Shown: positions 42,501 through 54,500 of the stretch, one piece after another | Numbering within the stretch: the first letter of the stretch is position 1 | How the letters are laid out: each line of letters opens with the position of its first letter | Source of the DNA: Heloderma charlesbogerti | Lineage: Eukaryota; Chordata; Lepidosauria; Squamata; Helodermatidae | Length of the DNA: 64,000 bases | Assembly: GCA_026122225.1 (NCBI GenBank) | Contig: JANEZZ010002665.1 | Location: 310,001-374,000, forward strand | Direction: 5' to 3' | Program-made: the position numbers and the translations under genes | The notes under the pieces: generated by a model | What the model was told of the DNA's origin: nothing | The model's input: the letters and a program-made list of their open reading frames with translations, nothing else | Database searches by the model: none

Positions 42501-45500
42501 CCCTCACCATTAGCTATGCTGGCTCAGGCTGATGGGAGTTGTAGGCTAAAACATCTGGAGGGTGACAAGTTGCTACATAAGGCTTCAGTTGGCTTTAACT
42601 CCCTACTGAGACAACATCCTCCTATTGTCCTAGTAGGAGAGTGCCGGCCAGCAGGACCCACTGAGAGCTATCCAAGGTCCTGTTTTCATCTGCTTTCTGC
42701 ATAAGAGAGCTTCTGCCTTGACTTATCCACCTTGACTGGATTATATCTGGCTTACCTGGCCTTGTGTACTGTGAGCTGACTCTGCTTACTGGATGGGACT
42801 TTACCTCCCTTGATTTGACTGCCATCAGACACCCAGATGTAAACCCAGAACGGGACCGTGGTGTTCCATTGGGGAGGGGGCAATTATGCCAGGGGTCAGG
42901 CAGGAAGCACCTGGCGAGGGTTGAGTTGAACATTTAGTCTCCTCCCTGCTGTCAGGTTTGCTTTGGGACCCCTGATCCTAAGTCACCCCTGTCAGAGGGA
43001 CCCGGTGTCTTTCTGTTACCTCGCATTGACCTTTTCTTCAAATCTTCTAGATCGTATAAAAGTGGCTGTGGCGTGAACAACAGGCGGACGGAGCTCTTCT
43101 TGAAGGAACACGAACACCTTCGAAAGTAAGCTTTTGTGCCTGGTGCTGGCTTCTTCCTCAGAGGGGATTTTTAGTCACCCACAGCATCGTTACAGTAACC
43201 AGTGACACGGGCTTTCCAGAAAGATCTTAACTGCGAGTTTTCTGCTATGCTAAAATCCATGGAGGTTTGGTTTCGCATGTGTGCTTATTTGACTGGCGTT
43301 TATAGCAATGAAACTAAAAATGCATGTTGCGTTAATTTTACATGCTGTTTAAATATTGGGAAAGGGTTATTTTTTCCCTAGTAGGCAAAAGTACTTGAAC
43401 TGAAATATTTGATTATGGTAGTTTCGATGTTGTATCGAAGCAAATTCAAAGCTTTACTTGGAAATTATTTTTATTGGGTTCTGAAGAAGAGTGTGACCCA
43501 AGAGCACGTGCTTCCCCTTATTCGGATCAAAGGTGGGCAGAAGGTAGATTTGGGCCTACTGGTAGGTTCTCTGTGCGATTTGCAGCATTTTGTCAGGGAT
43601 TTCTGGCTCCTAGTTGTTGAACAACAGCAATGATGTTATACTGCCTAAATTATACTGCTTACGTGAAGGAAGCTTGGGATAACCAGGAGCGGATTTTTGT
43701 GTAGAGGAACTCTTGCTCTCCGTTCAGTTCTGAATACAAATTCCTAGACTGAGAATTCTTTAATTCAAAGGATACGTCTTTTGCACCAGGCTCCAGTTAG
43801 TGCATCTTGGGGTTCTAGTAAAAATCTAAGTAGATCCTGCAAGCTTGGAAGTCTGCCCACCCAATTTAGATTTGGGGGGGGAAATGAAAGCTTTGAAAAC
43901 TGTTAGTGTACAGTTTGGCTGTGCGCCTAAATATATCTACTTCCCAGGTTTAATCACCTGAAAAAGGTTAATTAAAACATAGTCCTGGGAAATGTTCCAG
44001 AAAAACGATGCTGAAGTGCGGGCTCAAGGGGGTGCTGTTTCCCCAAGAACTGTGGCTATCCGATCTGTTCCTGAACTCTCTTCTGGTGGTCTGTATTCAA
44101 GCGTGTGTTTCAAAAAAACCTCTTACAGGAAATTGCAATTTTTTGGTGTTGCTGGTTGAGACAGAATTGATAAAATTCAGAAAAAAATATATTGATAAAC
44201 CATGTCCGTGGTTTACCACCATTTCCTCTGGGCGCCTTGCTGGCAGTTGGGCACTCAGGAGACATTTGACCTCGCTTGTTGGTTTCCACTCGCTTGGCGT
44301 CTCTTGCAGTGAATGCACAGTGGCCACATTTTAATTAAAATGCCACCGATACGTGTGCGGGGAGGCCTCAACATCTTGGACGTGAGTTCTGATTTGAAGC
44401 TTGGTGGCTCAGTGTGGATTTATTTATTACTGCATTTTCATCCCACTTTCCAGACAATTATTTAGCTGGTTCACACCATCACCGTGGATTAAACAAGCTG
44501 TGGTGCGTGCCGGGCGCTATATGCCTAATCACTCGCCTGGGTGCAGCGTGTCATGTCATCTGAACCCGGGTGACATGGCTTGTTGGAGGGGGAAACAACT
44601 GTCAAATAACCCCCAAGCAGCCCATGAATTATTTGAGGGCTGTTTCCCCCTCCAACAAGCCATGCCACTCGGGTCCAGACGACATAACAAGCCATGCCAG
44701 GGCAGGCAGTTAGGCAAATGGCGCTTGGCACACACTGTAGCTTGTATAATCCATGGTGATTGTGCGAATCAGGTCAGTGGCTCACCTCAATTAAAAAAAA
44801 GAGAGGCAGGTCGTTATTGTCAGTTTTACAAACTAAAATGACAAGGCACCCAAAGGAAGCGGAGTGGAGGAAACGGTAGTGGAAGGAGGTAAGTTTTTCA
44901 GGGCCAGAACAAGGTGGTGAGCTCTACGCAGGCATATTTAAATATTTTTAATTAAAATTTTAAAATACACTTTTGCCAGCCTGATCTTCCCTTGCTGGTG
45001 TTCTGGCCTGAATAACGCTCTTGTTCCTGGGGCCACTGGATTGGGGCCAGAGTGTTCTTTCCATTCCTTTCTGGAGTCCTAGGGCAGCAGTCATCTGGAG
45101 CCAAATATTCTTTCTAGCCAGGAAGGTGATGCAAACGCCCCGCAATTGCTACTTTTTAAAAAAGACAATAGCAGATACTTCCCTTATGTTTAAACGCAAA
45201 AAAGACGCAAAGTTACTGGAAAACTGTTGATGCACTAATTCAGCCTTCCCTAACCTGGTGCCCTTGAGGTATCTTGGATTGTAACTCCAAGACATCTGGA
45301 GGACACGAGGTTTGGGGAAGAATGCACAAGGTAATATTAGCAGCCCAAAGAACTGGGTGTGATATGTTGACAAGCACTCACCTATTTCAATAGAGTTAAC
45401 TCTTTTCCACTACGGTCGTTGAGGCACCTTCAGTTTCACTGTCACTGCCTATTTAGTTCCATTTCACAGAGACATACATGAATTTCGGTGACAAGTATGT

Positions 45501-48500
45501 GTCTTCTCTCACACATGCTTGCTAGGGATTATCACCCGAAAAACATCTATTACAACTTTCAAACGTCCAAGGCTGCCTGATATTGTATTTGCAGTTGGCA
45601 TCCATTCATTGTTAGTAATGAACTTCTAAAATGGAAAGTTTTCCACAGAAAATTAAAACACAGGAACATTTTCCACCCCACATCATCGATGGGGAGGGAA
45701 GAAGGGGAAAAAATCAGCAGGGCTGGTGGAATGACCCTGCTTCCCCTCTGAACCTTTCTAAAAATCATTTTCATTAAAAAGAAAGCTGAGCTTCTCAGAG
45801 AGTGGAATCTTGCAGTCAGTATCGTATTTTGCACTCCTGTGGAATCGCAGCAGACACGCAGCCCTGCATATGTGGATGTAGAAGAACTGTGACTCTTACA
45901 CATCTCGGGCCCAATCCACCAGGAACATCTCCTGCAGAAGCTTCTTTGAGACAAATAAGAAATTACTCTCCTGCAACCCCTGTTCATCACGGTGAGGATT
46001 TGCCACCAGATAAATTCCTGGTGGGCTGGGTCTCTCATGAATAATTTGGCAGGTAACCCCTCCCTTTGCAGGTTGCCTCTGTCAGGTAATGCACCCCAAG
46101 CCTTCATTTATCTCGAGCCTTTGCAATAAGGCAGTGGGGGACTTTTAATTATTAAAAAAAGAAGACATTTGATTGATTCGCCATAAACCTGATGAGGAAA
46201 AAAGGCGACTATTCATCACCTCTTTTCTCATATGGTTTTTGACAGGTAGCTAATTGAGTCAGCTCCCAATGCTTGCACTGCCCTTGCTCAATCCATCTCG
46301 TGGGAGACAAACTCTCCTTTCCTTTCAGGGTGATGGAAGATGAGTAGATTGCCTCCCCTTCCACCCCCCCTGGGTTTTGGTGCGTGATGTCGTTAGTCAG
46401 TCAGTTTCAGGCCAGATGAGAGGCATCTTTTCCTGCTGGTGTTACGTTCAGCTTAGCAGACTTGTGGTTTCCCCCCACCCCCTTCTGCATATTTTTTTTG
46501 TTGCTTTGGAAACCCCCAGCTTTGAGAGAACAAAACGGGAACAGCCAACGAGACGCAGCAGGAAAGGGTGTGTGGAGAGGGGTCGTAGAAACAGGTCAGG
46601 GCAGCTTAGGGAAACTGGGGCACTAACTCTCTCCTAATTTGGGGGCTGGCCAAGGGGAATGGGGCAATGGAAAGGAAATGGCCTGGTGCAGTCTGCTTCC
46701 GGAACTCACAGCCATGGGATGCAATCACGGTGGACACTTTGGAGGCTTTAAAAGAGAGTTTGGGTAAATCTATACAGGAGGGAGAGGCCCGTCAACTGCT
46801 GTTAGCTCTATAGCCAGATGCGGGGGTGTCAAAACCCTTTCAGCCTGAGGGCCAGATTCCATTTCGGTGAAGCCCTCGGGGGCCACATTCCACTGGTGGG
46901 TGGAGCCAAAGGGGGCAGACCCACCAGTTCCAGCATATTTTAGCTTAAAGGTTCTTCCTGCCAGTTGCTAAGCTTAGGAAAGGCATTTCAGCCTTTTAGA
47001 ATGGGGGGAAAACTGCGCAAAAGTTAGGAAACTATCCAATGATCAGCATTTGGGGGAGGGGCCTGAGGAAGGGGGTGTGGCCATCTGGGGAACACCGAGG
47101 GCCAGATTGGGGCCCCAGGTATGCCTCGGTGGGAGCTCCATAGGCATCTGTTTGGCCACCATGGGAGAATGGACACCAGGACTAGATGGTCATTTGTGAT
47201 CCCGTAGAGTGGATCAGAATCCATTCCTGTGTTGCTAACAGGGGCGACTGGCAAGTCCAAGGCGATACAGGAGGGGTGGGGATCTGGAAGCCCGCTAAGA
47301 TGTTGTTGGACTCCAACTCCCATCAGCCCCAGCCAGCATGGCCAGTGGTCATGGGTGGTGGAAGTACTCGTCCAACGGTGTCTCGAAGGTCACCATTCCC
47401 TCCACCCCTGGATTAGATGGCTCCTGTACGGCAGCTAGCGGTCGCTGGGTCAGATCTGGCCCGGCAGTATGCCATCAGGCTCTTGGGTTGCCAGCCCCAG
47501 AGGCCAAAGAGGGATACAGAATGGAAAGTTTCCTTGGCAAGGAGAGCTGGCAGCCGGCCATTTGGGGGCGAGAGCAGCTTAGCCAACCGCCCCCTTCCCA
47601 AAGTGAGCTTTTTCAAAACGAGTTGCCTGTCTGGCTTGCACTCTAAATTTCCCCCAGCAGCAGTTGTGCGGAAGAACCCCTGCTTTCCAGCCAAATGGTC
47701 CCAGGTTCAATCCCTGGCATCTCTGGGTAGGCGTGGGAACCCACCCCCCTTGAAACCCTGGAGACCCATAGTTGCCCATCAGTGCAGGTGGTGCTGAGAT
47801 AGATGGATCCGGGATCTGACTTGGCATAAGTTAGCTTCCCTTTGGCCAGCTTGAATATTTTTTAGCTTAACTGTTAGAAACTGGGAATCCCAGCATCGCT
47901 GTCTGCCCTGGCTCGGCTTCTTCCCCTCCTTTCTCCTGGAGGTGAGCTTACTTATCAATGCGGACGTTTCTGCCACTCTGGGCGAGTGGTTTGTCGGTAT
48001 CAGCACGGTTTCGACCGCACCACTGTGGAACGTTTTGCTGCGCGTTCCAGCTGGGAAGCCTCACGCCCTAATGCAGTTTCCTTTCCGAGGGCAGGATTGG
48101 AGGCCAAGGAGGGAGAGGCAGAAGCAGCCTCTCTAGACTGGAGCAGGGGAGAGGTAAATTGAAGCTAAGTGCAGCCACTTAATGGGGTGACTTGTGCCTT
48201 CCAGCGGAACTGGAGACTCCCCTGGAGCGTTTTGCCTTTGCTCTTGCCGGGTGGATATTTTGCCTTTTTCAGTCCCAGGCTTTGAGGCCAGACCATTAAG
48301 CTGCTTGTGTTCTTGAAGATGGCAACATTTTTTGCTTGATTTGAATATAGGAAGGATACCTTTCACTTACTGATGCTTCCCGGAGTCCTCTCTCTGGGCT
48401 GGCCCACAGAAGCCACTCTGGTAGTAAAAATGTAGAAGTTAACTTAGGGTGCAATCCTATGCATGTTTAGATGGAGAAAAGTCCTACGACTCCCAGCATT

Positions 48501-51500
48501 CCCCTGAATGCTGGGAATCATAGGACTTTTCTCTGTCTAAGCATGCATAGGATTGTGCTTAAATTGCCCCCAAATCTGAGGTTTTGCCTAATAATAAAGC
48601 CAGTCCTGATCTCTCCCCTGTCTGTGCCTATGGTCTTGGATCCCCCCTCCCTCTTTTCTTTGGGTCATTGGGCAGCGCCAAAACATGTAAGTGTGACATG
48701 GCCAGTCTCTTCACTACAGGCTTGTGTATCCCTTACTGCCTCCTCCTCCTCATTGTTATTATTATTGAGATGTTAAGGCTGCCTTTTAGGGCGCACTGCC
48801 CTCATGAGGCAGTTCACAATACTACAAAAACATGTGCAATTACAATTGCGCGCACGCACGCACACACACACACACACAGTAGCAGCAGCAGCAACCACAG
48901 CTAACGATCTTTAAGCACCTAATGCAGCCTGGAATAAATGGGTCTTCAGTTGTTGTTTTTTTAAAGCCAGCAGGGATGAGGCGATATGTATCTTCTGGCA
49001 GAAGGGAGTTCCAAAGTTGTGGGGCAACCACTGAGAAAGCCCTGTCCTAGTAGTGGCACAGCCTGATAGGTCTTGCTGGTGGACCAGAGAGTAGGGGCTC
49101 TGGCGCTGATCTTACTGCTTGGGCTGGTTCGTACAGTGTGGCTTGTTAACCACCCTGAACAACCCAACAACAAACCATGGGTTCTCAAGGTGGCTGGTTT
49201 GAGGAAAATAAGCCACAATGCATGGTTAACAAGGCACCCTGCAGAAAATGTCCTGGGTTCAGACAACGTGCTAACCCACAGCTCAACAAACAACTCACGG
49301 TTCAACAGCAACCCACACTCAACCACTGAGTCTAACCACAGGAGGTTGGACTCAGTGGTCTTATAGGCCCCATCCAGCCCTACTATTCTATGATTCTATG
49401 AGTGTTGGTTAGCATGTTGTGCAAACCCAGTCATTAATCCAGTGGATTGTCTTGTCTTGCAGCTGGGCAAGGTTAGAAGAGATGTTATTTTCATCTCCTA
49501 TGACTCCAGAATCATTAAATGTATGTGAGAGTCACCCCCCCATTGCTCTCTCTCTCCCCCGCTCTCTGATTCTTTCTCTTTTTATTTTGCGCCTGCAGTC
49601 TTTTCTCAAGCGGAATGTTTCAATAAGTTCTTTGTCTGATTGAATCAACAAGGGGCGAGGCCCTTGGGTGGTGTTTGCATTCGCTGGGCAGAGAGCTTGG
49701 AAAACCTCCTGACACTGGAGAGGGTCTTGGTGTGCATTGCCTGAAACATGGCTTGCGTATGAGCTCCATTGTTGCAGCATTTTGTACAAGAGGTCGCACC
49801 TGCCGTTCAGTTGGCCCCGCCCTGCCCAGCTCAGCTCCATGTTCTCTGGGGAGCCAATCTGAAGCAGTTGCACTTACTAAAAGTGTGAAGCAGAGCTGTG
49901 TCTGATGAGGCAGAATGGCAAGCGCAGACCAAGCAGGGCCTGTTAGGACCCTGGACAGATCTCTGCTGGCTGGAGCTCACTCAAGAAGAGCTGTCATCTC
50001 AGCAGCCTGCAGATGCCTTCTAGGGTGTTGTGAAAGCTGGCTGATCTTGGCTTGCTGTTAACCCAACCCCCGCTGAGGAGCTGTCTGTCTCTTATAGGGC
50101 CATTGCCTGATTCTATAGCCATTGGCTTCTTTGGCGTGTGGAGGGGGGTGATCTTTTGAGTCCGAAGAGTCTGGGAAAGCCACATCCTCTGACGTGGAAG
50201 GTCTTGGGGTGGCAGATGATTCTTCCCTGGGTGATGCCTCCTCCACCTCAGAGTCCTCCTCTGAATCAGAGGGAGAATTAAGGCCAGAGAACATGGCAGG
50301 CACTGCCAAATTGAGGATGGCTAGCTTTTCAATTCATGGAATAAACTGGCTGGTTTCCAGACAGGGAAATGTCTGACAGGGCTGCTTAGAATTGTTTTTG
50401 AAATCAGTAAATGCGCACAATGAGGACTGTGCTCCCTACCTGTCCTGTAGGTAACACAGGTGTACCTATCCTCTGTGTATCAGGTGGCAGAGCAATATAG
50501 AGCAAGGCCTCTGGTATTGATCCAAGCAGGTGGTTAGGTACCTTTGGGTGGAGACTTCCCAATTAGGTCAGGGGTTGCGGGATTTTTTTTTCTGTTGAGG
50601 CCCACATTACCTCAGTGTCATGCACCAGGACCCCGAAACCTCATCCTCAGAGAATCCTGACCTCTTGTCCTCAGAAGAAGAGGCTCCTGAGTTATCTGTT
50701 CAGGAAGAGGACTTGGTTACAGAAAAGTGTCCCTCTTCACAACCCAGTTTTCCAGGAAGAACCCAGAGGCTGCCCCCTGCTTCTGGGGAGGTCGCATTGC
50801 CATTTTTGGACATTGAGGGCTCCAAGCCATGAAGAGTCTAGCATGCCACAGCCACCCCACATCATCACAGCCTAAGGCTGCTAAAACAGAGCAGGCCCCT
50901 TCTAAGAGAAAAAGCCTTCGTCCATGTGGAGCCGGGGGTAACCAGACTTACGGAAGCCCTACTTAAGGCTCAGTCACCATCTGATGCTTGTTGGAGCAAC
51001 ATACAGAAAAGCTTCTCTGCCTTCCAGCACTACATGAAGCTGCCTGTGGTGTTGTCCTAGTCCCATTCCTGCCTTCCTGTGAAGCCTGACATGCCCAAAA
51101 CCCTGGTAAAGACTTGATCCATAGGCTCCACTATGAGACTCCAAGCCTCACCAGCATCTAATGGCACTCAGCCCTCACCATGATAGAGGCAGAACAGAAC
51201 ACTCACTCGGAAGGTGTTGGGGTTCACATTCTGACAGTGAGCAGGGCCAGAGCCCAAGGTGGGTGGAGCTTGGACTAAAGAGAGCGGGACTTGAAACTAG
51301 GCTGAGGGCCAGGTGAAACTAGACGGAGGTCCGCGTGTGGCCCTTGGCTGCAGGTTCACCACCCCCAGTTTGGGGCTTTTAAGTGTTCAGAGCACTCTGA
51401 ATCAGGCTCCTAAACAAATTGATCGGCGGCGGCGATGGTATAATATCGGAGCGATATGCTCCATAAGCTTTGCCCTAGTGCAAATTCTGGCAGCTGCATT

Positions 51501-54500
51501 CTGGGCCAACTCAAGTTCCCCTGCGTGCCTGTTCATTTGTATTTCAGCATTATAATGTTCTGGCTTAGAATGCTTCTGAGAAATATGGGTCTCCCTAGCC
51601 CTGCATGTGTGTGATAAGAGGAACCTGCTGGTTCCTGACGTCTGCGCCTCAGAACCCCGTCCAGCTCAGCACAGCATCCCTACCCCACTATTCCTGTTAA
51701 AACCCTTTTAGGCGAGTGGAGTGAATAATTCATCTGCTTGTGTGGTTCTCTTTCTCCCCCGCTCCTTCCCCCTGTCATGATGAGGCTTTCCATCAAACGG
51801 AGGCGCAGGACTTGGTGATGAATGGACGGGCTTCAGCTACTCGTCCTGCAAAGTGCTGGGCTTAGACAAAAAAAGTTTGCCAGCTCAGCAATCACTTGTG
51901 CATGTGTGTTTTGTAGAGTGTTATCCTGAGAGAGGCCTTGAAGCTGAGTGACTTGCACACAGCAGGCAGGGAAAGGAATAATTTCCTAAAACAGAACAAA
52001 GGAACTAATTTGTTTATGTGCGTGTAAAAAAGGAGAGGTGGTATAGGCTACAGGGAAGAGCTAATGTTCTAAAAATGAAACCTCCATATTCAGGGCCAGT
52101 ATAGCTCTGAATACCAGTTACTGGTGGGGGGGCATAAGCAGAGGGGAGACTATTAGCTTCATGCCCTGCTTTATCAGCTTCCTTGAAGCATCTGGGACAG
52201 GAACAATCTGTCCTACCTCTGCCAACCTGCTCACTCGCCTTCAGTCGCCTGTGGTGACCAGACGAGGCTGATGCCATTTCCATTTTTTCTTGCTAAGCAT
52301 GAAAGCAAAGCTGCTTGGCTCACGTGTCTTCATGAGAGGCAATCAAGTCCTCAGAAGTGACTGGCTTCTCTCTGCCCTATGTTTGTTATTTAGGGCCTGA
52401 AAGATTAGCACTTTAAAATGTAACACTTCCCTGCCTAATCGCCTGGAGGTGATTCTTAACTCTATGCAGGTGAGCAGCTGTTAACAAGCCTGGCTACAGG
52501 CCACCTCCCAGCAGTTTGATGTGCTGGTGTATTCCCTCCTTGTTCCGAGTTTGTGGAAATAATAAAGGACCAAGGGAAGGAGCTTTGATAGAAGAGTGTG
52601 GTTACATAACGGAGTGATGCAGAACAGCTTAATCAAGGTTTTGTGTGTGCACACATGTGATGGAGGCTGCAGTGGGGAAGAGGAGCTCTCATGGGCTTCA
52701 TTATTATCATTACTATTATTTATAAATAACTGTCCTGAAAGCAGATGAAACTGCTTCAGCATTTGAGAGAGGACTGTCTGGAGCATCATTAATACCAATA
52801 GCAGACAGTCCTTTTATCTGTGTGTGTTTCATCTGTTTTCAACAGCAAGAAACCAATAAAAAAAAGAACACACTTTTAAAATCGGTTTCCAGAGGGGTAG
52901 CCACGATAGTCTGCAGCAGCAAAAACAGCAGAGTCTTGTGGCACCTTAAAGACTAACAGATTTATCATGTAACAAACTTTTGTGGCCATGCCCACTTCAG
53001 GGAATCAGGCACGAAGAGAAGAGCCACTTCTTGTGAATGCCCTTTTGTGCGTTTTTGTCATGAAAGGGTGCCCCTTCAAGTAGTAGGACCATTTCAGAAC
53101 TTATAATACGTGTGTGTGTGTGTGAGAGAGAGAGAGAGTGAGAGAGAGAGAAATAGTAGCCTTTGCTAGGTATTGTTAGGGCAGTCTTCTCCAACCTGGT
53201 GTGTTTAACTTCAGCTCCCATAATCCCCCAGCTATTCTGGCTGGGGGGTTATGGGAACTGTAGTTCAGCACCCCTGAAGGGCACCGGGTTGGGAGAACTC
53301 CCTGCCTCTTTCCCCTTTGTTTGTTTGTTTGTTTATACTTGTTTTGTTTATATTATCTATTTATTTGTTCGTTTTATTTTTATCCTGCCTTTCCTCCCAA
53401 GGAACCCAAGGCAGCTCCCATGGTGGTCCTCTCCATTTTACCCTCACAACAGCCCTGTGAGGTAGGCCAGGCTGAGTATCAGCGACTGGCCCAAAGTCAC
53501 TCAATGGGCTTTATGGCTGAGTGGGGACTAGAACCTGGGTCTCCCTAATCTTGGTCAGACCCCCTTTAACTACTACTCCACCCTGGCCCCCCCTTCCGGC
53601 ATTCTTTTCTCGGAAGGCGATGGCTGCGTCTCTGGCCTCGTGCTCACCTCGTGGGAATTCCTGGCTTTGTGATGCTGCGTCCTACTTGGCCACGCTGTGA
53701 GTGAGTAGCTGGCCCCCGTGCCGCTGGAGAGGGCGAGGCCAAAGTAAGCAAGTCTAAGGCACTGCAGCAAACAGCAGCTTGCTCCTCTGCACAGGCAAGT
53801 GAGGAATCCTGTCCCTGGAGCTTTTAACAGAGGTCAGGCCTGCTCTGGCCTCTTGGAGCAAAGAGGCTTTTTCCTTGGCCGCTGTGGGAGCTCTCCCTAC
53901 AGCCCCCTCCTTCAGCCTGAGCGGGATAGAGTGGGGGCTGGGGAGCACAGCCTGAACTGGCAGAGGGGCCATACCTTAGTGGTGCTGTGCCTTCTTTGCA
54001 TGCAGAAGGTCCTGGGTTTGATCCCCAGCCTCTCTGGCTAGGGCAGGAAAAACTCCTGCCTGAAACCCCAGGGAGCCATCGCTGCCAGTCAGTGTCGGCC
54101 ATACTGGTTTAGATGGACTGACTCAGGCTAAGGCAGCTTCCTGTTTAAATCAAACCAGTATTCAGAACCATGAGGACTAGAATCTTACTTCCCCGTAGAT
54201 CAGGGGTTGAGCCCGGCTTTGCAGGCCGAATGCCCTGCATTCACTTCCCAGCATCTCCAAGTATGGTTTGCAACGAGTCCTGCCTGAAACCTTGGAGAGC
54301 CATTGCTGCCAGTCAGTGCAGATCAGAGCTGGGCCATTTGCTAGCCTCCAGATGTTGCTGGAATGCAACTCCCATAATCTCTCTGCAGTGGCCACGCTGG
54401 CTGGGGCTGCGGGGTGATGCAGTCGAACAACATCTGGGGGGCCATGAGTTTCCCCACTCCTGATGGTTAGCAAGGCCTGGCGAGTCCAAAAGCTTCACCT

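Larger units (their letters stand above)
38346..43050 (+). other. GOSR1 intron 5
   Basis: Rich in repeats: family F at 38363 and 39904-40654 (split), a MITE half at 38747, CR1 at 39175, L2-like at 40055, CR1 ORF at 41493 and a MITE at 42447. The stretch 42580-42960 resembles nothing I could name. Confidence 0.8.

Noticed and set aside
42580..42960. Possible LTR between the MITE and GOSR1 exon 6
   Set aside because: Some TTGACTGGATTATATCTGG-type sequence suggested a retroelement, but no TG...CA ends, second LTR or primer-binding site could be found.
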